A stretch of 64,000 nt of DNA, from the NCBI RefSeq assembly GCF_014850975.1, contig NZ_JACXST010000001.1:124001-188000 (forward strand). Reading direction: 5' to 3'. The stretch comes from Methylomonas fluvii (GTDB lineage Bacteria; Pseudomonadota; Gammaproteobacteria; Methylococcales; Methylomonadaceae). The translations under genes were made by a program, and so were the position numbers. Every line of letters starts with the position of its first letter. Position 1 is the stretch's first letter. The notes under the pieces were generated by a model. The model had not been told where the DNA came from. It ran no database searches and saw only the letters and a program-made list of their open reading frames with translations. Shown in pieces: positions 7,737 through 17,463 of this stretch.

Positions 7737-8894
7737 TTAATGCCCCCCACTTTCCTCATCACCCTCTTTCTTGGTGATTTCTTCCAAAGCAAGACCGCCG
7801 GCCAACGAACTGGGATTTTTGGTCGCCGACCCCAAACCTTCGCTCAAATTGATTTTCAGTTTTAAATTATTCGGCGAATCCGAATTGCGCAAGGCCTCCT
7901 CCAAGGTGATCACACCGCCTTTGTAGAGTTTGAGCAAATGGCTGTCAAAAGTCTGCATGCCAATATTTTCGGATTTTTCCATCGCTTCCTTGATGGCGTG
8001 AATATCGCCTTTATGGATTAAATCGCTGACCAATTTCGTGCCCAGCAAAATTTCGATAGCTGCCACCCGCTTGCCTTCGACAGTAGGCACGAGACGTTGG
8101 GAAATAAAGGCTTGCAGATTCAAGGACAAATCCATCAATAACTGCGGACGGCGCTCTTCCGGGAAAAAGTTGATGATCCGATCCAAAGCCTGATTGGCGT
8201 TATTGGCATGTAATGTGGACAAGCAAAGATGCCCGGTTTCGGCAAAAGCCAAAGCGTGTTCCATGGTCTCCTGACTGCGAATTTCGCCAATCAGAATCAC
8301 ATCCGGCGCCTGCCGCAAGGTGTTTTTCAGCGCATCTTCATAACTGAGGGTATCGACCCCCACTTCACGTTGATTGACCAAGGATTTTTTATGCGGATGC
8401 ACAAACTCGATAGGGTCTTCGATGGTGATGATATGCCCGGACGAGTTGCTGTTGCGATAATCGATCAAGGCTGCCAACGATGTCGATTTACCGGAACCGG
8501 TGCCGCCGACGAACAAAATCAGCCCGCGCTTTTCCATGATTTTATCTTTCAGGATTTGCGGCAAGCCCAAGGCGTCGGCACTGGGAATATCGACCTTGAT
8601 GTTGCGGATCACCAAGGCGTGGCAATTGCGCTGTTTAAAAATATTCACCCGAAACCGTCCGATTCCTTCTTCGGTGATAGCCAGATTCATTTCCGGCACC
8701 TGTTCGAAGGCGGCGCGTTGCTCGGCGTCCATGATGCCGTCGGCAATCTCCTTGATACGTTCACGGCTAAGTTTGACGTTTTCCAGCGGTTTTAAGCTGC
8801 CTTGGAACTTGGCCGCCGGCGGAGCGCCCGCCGTCAGGTAAAGGTCCGAACCATCGTGTTGGACGAGGATTTTTAGATAGTCTTTAAATTCCAT
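7737..8894 (-). CDS. pilU: Type IV pilus retraction ATPase PilU
   Basis: Hexameric AAA-like cytoplasmic ATPase that assists PilT in pilus retraction and twitching. It has the PilT-family N-terminal domain (MEFKDYLKILVQHDGSDLYLT), Walker A GGTGSGKST near residue 130, the Asp box, Walker B in DVILIGEIRSQETM and a His box in GHLCLSTLHANNA. The C-terminus (NNLKLKINLSEG...) matches PilU rather than PilT. Length (385 aa) is normal. It is unlinked to pilBCD at 24-28 kb and to any pilT here. Its promoter region is shared with the divergent histidine kinase at 9061. Confidence 0.9.
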   Translation of the reverse strand: MEFKDYLKILVQHDGSDLYLTAGAPPAAKFQGSLKPLENVKLSRERIKEIADGIMDAEQRAAFEQVPEMNLAITEEGIGRFRVNIFKQRNCHALVIRNIKVDIPSADALGLPQILKDKIMEKRGLILFVGGTGSGKSTSLAALIDYRNSNSSGHIITIEDPIEFVHPHKKSLVNQREVGVDTLSYEDALKNTLRQAPDVILIGEIRSQETMEHALAFAETGHLCLSTLHANNANQALDRIINFFPEERRPQLLMDLSLNLQAFISQRLVPTVEGKRVAAIEILLGTKLVSDLIHKGDIHAIKEAMEKSENIGMQTFDSHLLKLYKGGVITLEEALRNSDSPNNLKLKINLSEGLGSATKNPSSLAGGLALEEITKKEGDEESGGH

Positions 8895-9060
8895 GCGGGC
8901 GACTCTCGAATTGATATGCCCAAAGTGTAGGCCAATCCGCCGACAAGTGAAGCCGGGACTCTATTCGCTCGATTGCTCGAGCATGCCCGTTAATTTCTTT
9001 GCCAGAAAATGTAATAGCTCGTTTATGCTTGCATTCCCAAACCATTGCTAATTCGTCGAG

Positions 9061-11667
9061 ATGCCAAACCGCCGACTCAACTTGAGTAATTTTGCCCATG
9101 AAACCGACTTGCTCTACGGGATCATAGACAGCATTAAAGAAGCCGTCATCGTTTTCGACGCAACGCACACAATCATCTGCGTCAACCGCTGCGCCGAACT
9201 TTTGCTGGGGATTGGCTCAACAGCCGATTGGGAGAATCGACATTACCTGTTTGCCGCGGACGGCAACACGCCTTTTCCTGTTGGGCTTTTACCGTGTTTC
9301 CAGCCTGTTGGCCCAGGCATGGCGGAAGCTATCGAATTAAGTGTAAGGCGCGCAGACGGCAGCAATGTCCGCGTCAGCGCTAGCGGTCGAGGCCTACCGG
9401 ATCGGCATGGCACTATATCGGCATGGCTAACGATACTTTCGGACATTTCGTTGCCAAACAACCCGGAGAAACATGCCGAAATTTTAGAGCGCCAACAGAA
9501 TTTAGGCTCCGTCCTCAACCATATGCCGGCGATGATCGGCTACTGGGACAAAAATCTTATCAACAAATTTGGCAACAAAGCCTATGAAGAATGGTTCGGC
9601 TTTACTTCCGAAAACTTGCTCGGCAAACATATTCGCGAAGTCATCGGCGACAATCTCTATACGCTGAATAAGCCGTTTATCGATGCCGTGCTGAAAGGAG
9701 AACCGCAGTATTTTGAGCGCACCATCGTCAATGTCGCGGGCGCAGTTCGTCATACCCAAACCGCCTATTTGCCTGATGGCACGGTAGGGCAAGTGAAAGG
9801 GTTTTTCGTTTTGGTGACCGACATTACCGCATTGAAGTTCGCGCAAAAACGCGTCAGCGAGTCCGAAGCCCGCCTACGTGCGATGTACGATAGCCTGCCA
9901 TTCTTGGCCTGGATGAAGGACAAAAACGGCAAATATATTCAAGCCAACAAACATTGGCTAAACGCCGTGGGCATCGACCATCTACGCGATTCAGAAGATG
10001 TGACTGATTTCGAGATCTGGCCGGAAGGCCTAGCTGAGCATTATCGCGCGGTTGACCAAGAAGTGATGCTGACTCGGCAACAAATATCGCTGACCGAGAG
10101 AGCCTTCGACGCTGGACGGGAAACCTGGACCGAAACAATCAAAGCCCCCATCGTCGATGATAAAGACGATGTACTGGGCACCATCGGTTTGGCGCGCGAT
10201 ATAACCGAAAGCCGCAGCGCGGAAGAGCGACTCCGCAATTACAGCGAACGCTTGAGCTTGGCCACCAAAGCCGCCGCAATCGGCATTTGCGAGTGGGATC
10301 TGGCGTTGGGCGTCGGGGATTGGGATGAACGCATGTACGAGATGTTCGGTATTCCTTTGGGGACGCCCATAGACTACCAGACCTGGGAGGCCTTGGTGGT
10401 GGTCGAAGACTTACCGCGTACCGAAGCCACCCTTCGCAAGCTGATTCGAGACCAGCAGGAAAAGCATTGGGAGTTTAGGATTCGCCGGCAGAGCGACGGC
10501 GTCTTACGCTTCATTCAGGCTTCAGCCATCATAGTCGGCGACCCCAAGAGCGGCGGGCAAAAAATCGTCGGAGTCAACATGGATGTCAGCAATTTTAAGT
10601 TGATCGAAAATGCCTTGCGCGAAAGCGAAGCGCATCTGGCTAACGCCCAAGCCCAGGCGCATTTAGGCAGTTGGTCCTTGAACATCAGAGAGCGTTCTCT
10701 GAAATGGTCTGACGAAAATTACCGAATATTCGGCATGCCTTTGGGCACGCCGATAAGCTACAAGCGCTTCTTGGAATGTGTCCATCCGGCTGACCGTCAT
10801 TACGTGCGCCGCGCCTGGCAGGCTGCCATGCGTGGCGCGCCTTACGACATCCAACACCGTATCGTAGCGAACGGTAAAATAAAATGGCTTAGGGAACGCG
10901 CCGACCTGGCATTTGCCGGGGATGGCAGTTTCCTGCGCGGCATAGGCACATCGCAGGACATCACCGAGCTGAAAATAATAGAAAAAGACCTGGAATCGTC
11001 CCGCTTGCAATTGCGGCAACTGGCCGCCCGCCGAGAAAAGGCCCGTGAAGAAGAACGCAAGCACATGGCCCGCGAAGTTCACGACGAACTGGGACAAATG
11101 TTGACTGCTCTGCGCATGGAAATGTCGCTGCTGCGTATGAAATTCGCCATCAGCAACCGGGGGCTGGCGGAACAAGTCCGCAACATCATGGAATTACTGG
11201 ACCAAACCATCCAGGTTACCCGCGATGTGGCAACCTCGTTACGCCCCTCGGCGATAGAAATGGGAATCGTGCCGGCTTTGGAGTGGCTGGTAAGAAAATT
11301 CGCGGAACAATCCGGGATTCAGTGCGATCTGTTGTATCCGGAAGATGATTTCGATATGGACGAAGAATGCGCCATCGTGATTTTTCGGATCGCCCAAGAA
11401 TCGCTGACCAATGTGCTGCGGCATGCGGCAGCCAGCCAGGTAAAAATTGCCGTCAATTTGGATAAGGACCACTATTGCCTGAAAATTGACGATAATGGTC
11501 GTGGTTTCGACGCCCATGCGCCCACTAAGACCAAGTCTTTTGGCCTGATCGGCATACGTGAACGCTCCTTGATGTTGGGCGGAGAAACCAGTATTTCCAG
11601 TGCCCCGGGCCAAGGTACCTCTATCCAGGTACGTATCCCGGCTAACCCTAAAAGACCAGAACTATGA
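9061..11667 (+). CDS. Cytoplasmic multi-PAS sensor histidine kinase, NarL type
   Basis: An 868-aa kinase with no membrane segment or signal peptide. About five PAS/PAC units occupy residues ~8-650; several end in the PAC signature (VTDITALK, ARDITESR, NMDVSNFK, SQDITELK), and two of them share a near-identical MFGIPLGTPI/IFGMPLGTPI segment, indicating internal duplication. The HisKA_3 dimerisation helix carries the phospho-accepting His in REVHDELGQ (about residue 674). The HATPase domain shows RIAQESLTNVLRHA, DDNGRGF and GLIGIRERS. It phosphorylates the regulator encoded immediately downstream (ATGA overlap). Ligand unknown; PAS domains could bind flavin, haem or small molecules. Confidence 0.9.
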   Translation: MPNRRLNLSNFAHETDLLYGIIDSIKEAVIVFDATHTIICVNRCAELLLGIGSTADWENRHYLFAADGNTPFPVGLLPCFQPVGPGMAEAIELSVRRADGSNVRVSASGRGLPDRHGTISAWLTILSDISLPNNPEKHAEILERQQNLGSVLNHMPAMIGYWDKNLINKFGNKAYEEWFGFTSENLLGKHIREVIGDNLYTLNKPFIDAVLKGEPQYFERTIVNVAGAVRHTQTAYLPDGTVGQVKGFFVLVTDITALKFAQKRVSESEARLRAMYDSLPFLAWMKDKNGKYIQANKHWLNAVGIDHLRDSEDVTDFEIWPEGLAEHYRAVDQEVMLTRQQISLTERAFDAGRETWTETIKAPIVDDKDDVLGTIGLARDITESRSAEERLRNYSERLSLATKAAAIGICEWDLALGVGDWDERMYEMFGIPLGTPIDYQTWEALVVVEDLPRTEATLRKLIRDQQEKHWEFRIRRQSDGVLRFIQASAIIVGDPKSGGQKIVGVNMDVSNFKLIENALRESEAHLANAQAQAHLGSWSLNIRERSLKWSDENYRIFGMPLGTPISYKRFLECVHPADRHYVRRAWQAAMRGAPYDIQHRIVANGKIKWLRERADLAFAGDGSFLRGIGTSQDITELKIIEKDLESSRLQLRQLAARREKAREEERKHMAREVHDELGQMLTALRMEMSLLRMKFAISNRGLAEQVRNIMELLDQTIQVTRDVATSLRPSAIEMGIVPALEWLVRKFAEQSGIQCDLLYPEDDFDMDEECAIVIFRIAQESLTNVLRHAAASQVKIAVNLDKDHYCLKIDDNGRGFDAHAPTKTKSFGLIGIRERSLMLGGETSISSAPGQGTSIQVRIPANPKRPEL

Positions 11668-12296
11668 TCCGACTAATTATTGCCGACGACCATGCCATTG
11701 TGCGGGGCGGTCTGAAACAACTATTCGCACTCTCCACCGATATTACCGTCGTCGGCGAGGCCGAAAACAGCCAGCAACTGTTGAGTTTTCTCGATGAAAA
11801 CTCCGTTGATCTGGTGTTGCTGGATCTGACCATGCCCGATCTAGGCGGCGTGGAAATGATCAGCCGGATTCGCGGCCAATATCCGGCATTGCCCATCCTG
11901 ATTTTGAGCATGCACAACGAACTACAAATCGTCTCGCGCGCTCTAAAAACCGGCGCGAATGGCTATCTAACCAAGGATAACGATCCGGAGACCTTGCTGA
12001 TAGCGATCCGCCGAGTCGCCAGCGACGGCCGTTTTATCGACCCTAAACTCGCCGAAAAAATGGTATTTGAATTCGAGAGCTCCGAGCCAAGTAAACCGCA
12101 TGAAAAACTATCCGAGCGCGAGTTTCAAATCTTGCAGTTATTGGCTAAGGGCCAAAGCCTTAACGACATCGGCAGGGACCTGGCGATCAGCAACAAGACT
12201 GTCAGCACATACAAAGCCCGGCTGTTTGAAAAATTGCACATCAGCAATAACGCCGAATTGATCCGCTACTACGATGCACACCGCCTGAATATGTAG
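11664..12296 (+). CDS. NarL/FixJ-family response regulator
   Basis: A 210-aa two-domain regulator. The receiver domain has the acidic pair D8-D9, phospho-acceptor D54 in VLLDLTMPD, and the conserved K in YLTKDND. The C-terminal LuxR-type HTH (LSEREFQILQLLAKG, then DIGRDLAISNKTVSTYKARL) binds DNA. Its ATG overlaps the kinase stop by four bases, so the two are co-translated and form a two-component pair. Targets are unknown; the neighbouring c-di-GMP and chemoreceptor genes are plausible. Confidence 0.93.
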   Translation: MIRLIIADDHAIVRGGLKQLFALSTDITVVGEAENSQQLLSFLDENSVDLVLLDLTMPDLGGVEMISRIRGQYPALPILILSMHNELQIVSRALKTGANGYLTKDNDPETLLIAIRRVASDGRFIDPKLAEKMVFEFESSEPSKPHEKLSEREFQILQLLAKGQSLNDIGRDLAISNKTVSTYKARLFEKLHISNNAELIRYYDAHRLNM

Positions 12297-12437
12297 CCCC
12301 TTGCCTGCATAAGCAGGAAATGGACTACAAAAAATTACATTTTTACTTGCCTGAAATTTCGGATTGACTGATATTCAGACGCCCCACATTTACATATGAT
12401 GCAGAATCCAGAATTTTGAATGTATCGGGGTTCATCT

Positions 12438-12863
12438 ATGCAAGTATCGGTAACAGGTGAATTGTTTGAGGTGACTATCCGTAACACCTTGGAGTTTGCA
12501 AAATGCCGTGAATTACTGGCGTCATGCAAGGCCCACTCCAAAACCAATCCGCGCGCCGGCGCCAAGATAAGGCTCGAGAATATCCCTACATTCAATATGT
12601 GCGGTATTGCCACTATCTCGCTAATCTGCGACTGGATGCATGCCGGCGTCGAACTGCATCTGCAAGGCTGTGGCGGCGACGTACATCAGATTTTCGATAC
12701 TGGCATATTCGATAAATACTTCAGCAAACACGCGCCATTCGTTCGCGCCGCCTGCCATGACTGCCTGGAGCCCACAAAACCGCGTTTAGCCAAGGATTGC
12801 CCGATACATAAAAAACCGTCCACGGTTACGGCCAGACCAAACCGTACTGGAAAATTAGCGTGA
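12438..12863 (+). CDS. STAS-like domain protein with Cys-rich tail
   Basis: A 141-aa soluble protein. Residues 1-~97 look like a STAS domain (FEVTIRNTLEFAKCRELL, then IRLENIPTFNMCGIATISL, GVELHLQGCGGDVHQIFDTG), but the position that carries the phosphorylatable Ser in anti-anti-sigma factors reads N-M-C-G, so classic phospho-switching is unlikely. The tail contains C-H-D-C, eleven residues, then C-P-I-H, which could bind a metal. The start is ATG 12438 after a GGGG site; ATG 12420 is also in frame. Its TGA overlaps the GTG start of the next gene, so both are made together. A partner or adaptor role for that receptor is inferred. Confidence 0.6.
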   Translation: MQVSVTGELFEVTIRNTLEFAKCRELLASCKAHSKTNPRAGAKIRLENIPTFNMCGIATISLICDWMHAGVELHLQGCGGDVHQIFDTGIFDKYFSKHAPFVRAACHDCLEPTKPRLAKDCPIHKKPSTVTARPNRTGKLA

Positions 12864-15406
12864 AAACATCATTCTTCGATTTTTTCAGCGCGGGCGGACT
12901 GATGCCGCACGGGTTTTGCCTGAAGTGGACGCCTGGTCTGCTCTGGTCGTATGTGATTTCCGATGCCTTAATCACCCTAGCCTATTTCGCGATTGCCGTC
13001 ATTCTGGCTTATGTCGTATCGCAGCGCCGAGACCTGAAATTTCGCGGCATCTATTTGATGTTCAGCTCATTTATTCTGGCCTGCGGGGCATCGCACTTGA
13101 TGTCCATCTTCCTGATCTGGCAACCCTTGTATTGGTTGGATACCACCATAAAAGCCTTGACGGCAACCATCTCCTTGGCAGCGGCAATATTGCTGCTCAA
13201 GTTGGTGCCGCATGCATTGAAACTACCGAGCAATCGGCAACTGGCAGCCGAAATTGCCGTGCGCACGCAGGCGCAACAGGATCTACAAGAAAGCGAAAGC
13301 AAACTAAAAGCCCTCAGCCAGCAACTCATCAGCCTGATAGAAGCCATTCCCGACGCCATTCTGTTCAAAGACGGCGACGGCCGCTTGTTATTCGCCAATG
13401 AGCACGCGCAACAGTTATTCCGATTTGACGGCATGGATTGGCAGGGCAAGACCTATCTGGAACTGGCAGATCAACAGCCGGAGACACTAGACAAGCATAT
13501 AAAACTATTTTCGGATGAAGAAGCGGTATGGAAGGCCGGGCACTTGATCATGTTCGAAGATCACATTGTCAACGACGAGGGGCGTTTGATCGAAATAGAG
13601 GTACGCAAAACGCCGATTTATCAGGAAAACGGCCAACGCAAAGGCATGGTGGTGATTAGCCGGGACATCAGCAACATCCGCTGGGCGGAGAGTCAATTGC
13701 GCATTGCCGAGCGCGCGATCGAGTCCCAGGAAGGGATCATGATTACCGATGAAAATAATATCATCCTGCGCGTCAACAACGCCTTCACCCGGTTGACCGG
13801 TTACCAGCCGGACGAAGTAATCGGCAACAAGCCCTCGATTTTAAAATCCGGCCGCCACGGCCAAGAGTTTTACCGGGAAATGTGGGCCGCTCTGAAGCGC
13901 GAGAAATTCTGGCAAGGCGAAGTGTGGGACAGGCGCAAAAACGGCGAGGTCTATCCGAAATGGCTGACGATCAGCGTCGTGACCGGCGCGGACGGCCACA
14001 CCTGCAACTACGTGGCGGCCTTTACCGACATTAGCCAGCACAAGGAAGCGCAAGCCGCCATTCACCGCCTGGCCTACTACGACCCGCTCACCGACCTGCC
14101 CAATCGCCGCCTGTTGCAAGACCGGCTACATCAGGCTTTACACAACAGCCGTTGCGTGCACAAGCATGGCGCGGTGTTGATGATCGATGTCGATAACTTC
14201 AAAACGATTAACGATACCCAGGGCCACCAAATCGGCGATCAGCTATTAATAGAAATTGCCTCGCGCCTAAAGACCTGCGTTCGTCAAGGCGATACCGTTG
14301 CCCGGCTGGGCGGCGACGAGTTTATCGTGCTGCTGGAAAATCTGGGTAGCGCGCAAGCGGAGGCAACCGCGAATGCCGAAGACGTTGCGCACAAAATATT
14401 GTGCGCCATCAATACCGGCATGTTGTTAAACGGTAAGGAACATCTCAGCTCCATCAGTATCGGGATTGCCATATTCGACGAACACAACAACTCGTTCGAC
14501 GACACGCTGAGACGCGCCGACGCGGCGCTGTACCAGGCCAAGGATGCCGGCCGCAACACGCTGCGCTTCTTCGATCCGCAGATGCAGGCCTTATTGGAAT
14601 CGCGCGTACTGCTGGAGTTCGATTTGCGCCATGCCCAAGCCCAAGACCAGTTGAGCCTGCATTACCAGCCACAGGTCGATAAAAACGCCCAGATTTTTGG
14701 CGCAGAAGTGCTATTACGCTGGGAACACCCGCAAAAAGGCATGATTTCGCCGACCGAGTTTATCCCACTAGCCGAAGAATCCGGGTTGATTCTGCCTATC
14801 GGCGAATGGGTGTTGCAATGCGCCTGCGAGCAACTAAAGGCCTGGGAACAAAATCCGCTCACCCAGCATTTACAGCTTGCCGTCAATGTGAGCGCCAGAC
14901 AGTTCCGTCAAGCCGATTTCGTCGAATCGATCTGCCGAATTCTTAACAACTCGGGCGCCAACTCGGCGAAACTCAAACTGGAACTGACCGAAAGCATGGT
15001 ATTGCACGATGTCGGAGACGCCATCGAAAAAATGCAAACGCTGAAATCATTGGGCGTGCGTTTTTCGATGGACGACTTCGGCACCGGCTATTCCTCACTG
15101 AGTTATCTAAAGAAGCTGCCGCTTAGCCAACTCAAAATTGATCAAAGCTTTGTGCGTGACCTTATCGTTGACCCTAACGATGCCGTAATTGCCCAAACCA
15201 TTATCGGCATGGGCCACAATCTGGGCCTGAATGTGATTGCGGAAGGCGTGGAAACCCAGGATCAACGCATCTGCCTGGAGCGTATAGGCTGCGATGCTTT
15301 TCAAGGCTATCTATTCGGTAAGCCCATGCCATTACCTGAGTTCGAACGCGTTATACACAGCTTGAACAGGGCGATTCGACCACAAAACATCCGTAACGGC
15401 AGCTAA
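12860..15406 (+). CDS. Ethylene-receptor-like sensor with PAS, GGDEF and EAL domains
   Basis: An 848-aa membrane c-di-GMP enzyme. Residues ~27-130 form three helices matching the ethylene-binding domain of plant ETR1: D35, Y42, I72, C75 and H79 correspond to ETR1 D25, Y32, I62, C65 and H69 with identical spacing (motifs SDALITLAYF and FILACGASH). Then come a coiled linker, two PAS domains (~145-275 and ~280-400), a GGDEF domain with intact RLGGDEF near residue 484 and an RQGD inhibitory site five residues before it, and an EAL domain with EVLLRW, DDFGTGYSS and IAEGVET, which looks active. GTG start, overlapping the stop of the STAS-like gene. Known ETR domains bind ethylene through Cu(I); the actual ligand here is inferred. 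Confidence 0.88.
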   Translation: MKTSFFDFFSAGGLMPHGFCLKWTPGLLWSYVISDALITLAYFAIAVILAYVVSQRRDLKFRGIYLMFSSFILACGASHLMSIFLIWQPLYWLDTTIKALTATISLAAAILLLKLVPHALKLPSNRQLAAEIAVRTQAQQDLQESESKLKALSQQLISLIEAIPDAILFKDGDGRLLFANEHAQQLFRFDGMDWQGKTYLELADQQPETLDKHIKLFSDEEAVWKAGHLIMFEDHIVNDEGRLIEIEVRKTPIYQENGQRKGMVVISRDISNIRWAESQLRIAERAIESQEGIMITDENNIILRVNNAFTRLTGYQPDEVIGNKPSILKSGRHGQEFYREMWAALKREKFWQGEVWDRRKNGEVYPKWLTISVVTGADGHTCNYVAAFTDISQHKEAQAAIHRLAYYDPLTDLPNRRLLQDRLHQALHNSRCVHKHGAVLMIDVDNFKTINDTQGHQIGDQLLIEIASRLKTCVRQGDTVARLGGDEFIVLLENLGSAQAEATANAEDVAHKILCAINTGMLLNGKEHLSSISIGIAIFDEHNNSFDDTLRRADAALYQAKDAGRNTLRFFDPQMQALLESRVLLEFDLRHAQAQDQLSLHYQPQVDKNAQIFGAEVLLRWEHPQKGMISPTEFIPLAEESGLILPIGEWVLQCACEQLKAWEQNPLTQHLQLAVNVSARQFRQADFVESICRILNNSGANSAKLKLELTESMVLHDVGDAIEKMQTLKSLGVRFSMDDFGTGYSSLSYLKKLPLSQLKIDQSFVRDLIVDPNDAVIAQTIIGMGHNLGLNVIAEGVETQDQRICLERIGCDAFQGYLFGKPMPLPEFERVIHSLNRAIRPQNIRNGS

Positions 15407-15524
15407 ATGGTCGTCATTTTAAGCCCCCATTGATTTTCTACACCACTTGGCGGCATGGCATGCTTGATCGTCCGTCTGCCGGTTCACTCACTCTTATAAC
15501 AATAAATTTAACGGGGGAAATCTT

Positions 15525-17279
15525 ATGTTCTTAATGAACTGGCATTCGGTCGGAGTCAAAGTGGTGGCAATAACCACGGGCATACTCTTCATCCTAGGCT
15601 TGGGCTTGTTGTTGATGTTTGCCAACATCGAAAAACAAAAACTGATAGGCCGCAAGATTGAATCGTCCCGGCAATTGCTGCTGCTATCCGAATCAATTCG
15701 CGACAATGTGACCGAAAAGTGGCAAAGCGGCCTTTATTCGCCGGAATACCTCCGGCAGTTAGTACAAGGCAAGGATGAAGCCAGCCGCCGGTCGTTGATT
15801 GTCGCGACAGTCCCCACCGCCAATGCCTGGAACGTGATAGAAGCCAAAGCCAAGGAAGGCGGTTTTCGTTTTAAAGCGCCGGCACTTAATCCGCGCAATC
15901 CGCCCAGAAACATGCCGGACCAACTGGAACAACAGGTTTTGGACAAATTCCAAAAAGACCCGGCGCTAACCGAATACAGCATGGTCGACGAGGAAAAACA
16001 AGAAATTCGCTATTTCAGACCGGTGAAAATGACCAAACAATGCGAGCTTTGCCACGGCGACCCGCAAACCTCGCAAGACTTGTGGGGCAACGGCAAGGGC
16101 CAGGATTTACTCGGTTATGCCATGGAAAACCGCCGAACCGGCGACTTGCACGGCGCATTCGAAATCATCACCCCCTTCAGCACCGCCTTTAGCGAGTTGA
16201 AGCAAACCGTGTTTTACGCTATCGGCTTTTTGGGTTTGACGCTTTTAATCGTCGGTATCACCGGTTATCTGGTGATGAGCAAAATCATCATCGGCCCACT
16301 GACCGCATTGGCGCTGAACCTGCAAGCCATTTGCAGCGGAGACGGCGATTTGCGCGCCAGGCTCAGCGCATCGGGTAAATCCGAGTTTGCCTGGGTGGCC
16401 TCCAGTTTTAATGCCTTCGTGAAGAAAATCGCCAAAACCGTTGAAGAAATCAGCGTGACCAGCGACCGGCTGGCGCAGGCAGCCAACAAACTGGCAACCA
16501 TCACCCAATCCACCCAACAAGGCGTAGAGAAGCAATTGCAAGAAACCACGCTGGTGGCTAATGCGATGAAACAAATGACATCGACTGTACAAGAGGTCGC
16601 CAAAAACGCGGTCAAAGCATCCGAAGCCGCCGAAAATGCAGACCGGGAAGCCACGTCGGGCAAAAATATCGTCACGCAAGCGGTTGGCGGTATTAACGAA
16701 TTAGCCACCGAAGTGGAAAATGCCGCCAATGTGATTCACGACCTGGAAACCGACAGCAACAGCATAGGCGAAGTATTGAGCGTGATTCAGGGCATCGCCG
16801 AGCAAACCAATTTATTGGCGTTGAATGCGGCGATTGAAGCGGCCCGCGCCGGCGAGCAAGGCCGCGGCTTTGCAGTGGTGGCGGATGAAGTCAGAACCTT
16901 GGCCAGTCGCACGCAAAACTCGACGCTGGAAATCAGGCAAACCATAGAAAGGCTGCAAGGCCGGGCGAAACAAGCGGTTTCGGTGATGGAAAACGGCAGA
17001 AAACGCGCCGCCTCCAGCGTTGAGCAAGCCGCTTCGGCTGGGGATTCGATCAATACCATCAGCGAGAGAATATTTACCATCAACGACATGAATAATCAGA
17101 TCGCCACCGCCGCGGAGCAACAGACAGCGGTCGCGGAAGAAATTAACCGTAATGTCAGCAATATCAGCCATGTGTCCCAAGAAACCTCCAGCGGCGCCAA
17201 ACACACCGCCGATGCCTGCCACGAGTTGCTTGAACTGGCCAATCAATTACGCCAGACGGTTGGCCATTTCAGAATTTAA
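15525..17279 (+). CDS. Methyl-accepting chemotaxis protein with c-haem sensor domain
   Basis: A 584-aa chemoreceptor. One membrane helix lies near residues 10-32 and a second near 230-252, bounding a periplasmic domain that contains C173-E-L-C176-H177-G-D-P, a c-type haem-attachment motif, inside a DUF3365/Tll0287-type fold ([10 protein letters not shown] before it, [18 protein letters not shown] after it). HAMP follows, then a long helical signalling region with the hairpin tip [20 protein letters not shown] and [13 protein letters not shown]. There is no C-terminal CheR-docking pentapeptide. The ribosome site GGGGGAAAT precedes the ATG. A haem in this place suggests sensing of redox state, O2, NO or another gas; the ligand is not known. 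Confidence 0.9.
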   Translation: MFLMNWHSVGVKVVAITTGILFILGLGLLLMFANIEKQKLIGRKIESSRQLLLLSESIRDNVTEKWQSGLYSPEYLRQLVQGKDEASRRSLIVATVPTANAWNVIEAKAKEGGFRFKAPALNPRNPPRNMPDQLEQQVLDKFQKDPALTEYSMVDEEKQEIRYFRPVKMTKQCELCHGDPQTSQDLWGNGKGQDLLGYAMENRRTGDLHGAFEIITPFSTAFSELKQTVFYAIGFLGLTLLIVGITGYLVMSKIIIGPLTALALNLQAICSGDGDLRARLSASGKSEFAWVASSFNAFVKKIAKTVEEISVTSDRLAQAANKLATITQSTQQGVEKQLQETTLVANAMKQMTSTVQEVAKNAVKASEAAENADREATSGKNIVTQAVGGINELATEVENAANVIHDLETDSNSIGEVLSVIQGIAEQTNLLALNAAIEAARAGEQGRGFAVVADEVRTLASRTQNSTLEIRQTIERLQGRAKQAVSVMENGRKRAASSVEQAASAGDSINTISERIFTINDMNNQIATAAEQQTAVAEEINRNVSNISHVSQETSSGAKHTADACHELLELANQLRQTVGHFRI

Positions 17280-17288
17280 AGCCATCGC

Positions 17289-17314
17289 TTCGCCGGCCAT
17301 CAGCGGCCGGCGAA
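17289..17314 (+). terminator. GC-rich hairpin after the chemoreceptor gene
   Basis: TTCGCCGGCC (17289-17298) pairs perfectly with GGCCGGCGAA (17305-17314), ten bases after the stop. There is no T-run directly after the stem, so termination strength is uncertain. Confidence 0.55.
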
Positions 17315-17427
17315 TCAGCGACCAACCAGGGCAAACCCCTGATTTTTTGGTGGATTTTCCCGCCGAAATTTGCCCAATTAATTGTTTGCCCGCGTTGCTC
17401 ACCGCCGCATATTGCTGAAATCCACAG

Positions 17428-17433
17428 TATAAT
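17428..17433 (+). promoter_or_regulatory. Consensus -10 box upstream of the PP-loop gene
   Basis: TATAAT lies 30 bases before the ATG at 17464 and is followed by a GC-rich stretch (GCGGCG). No good -35 is visible at 16-18 bases, so only the -10 element is annotated. Confidence 0.4.
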
Positions 17434-17463
17434 GCGGCGTTTTTCCTGCTAGACATCCGATTT

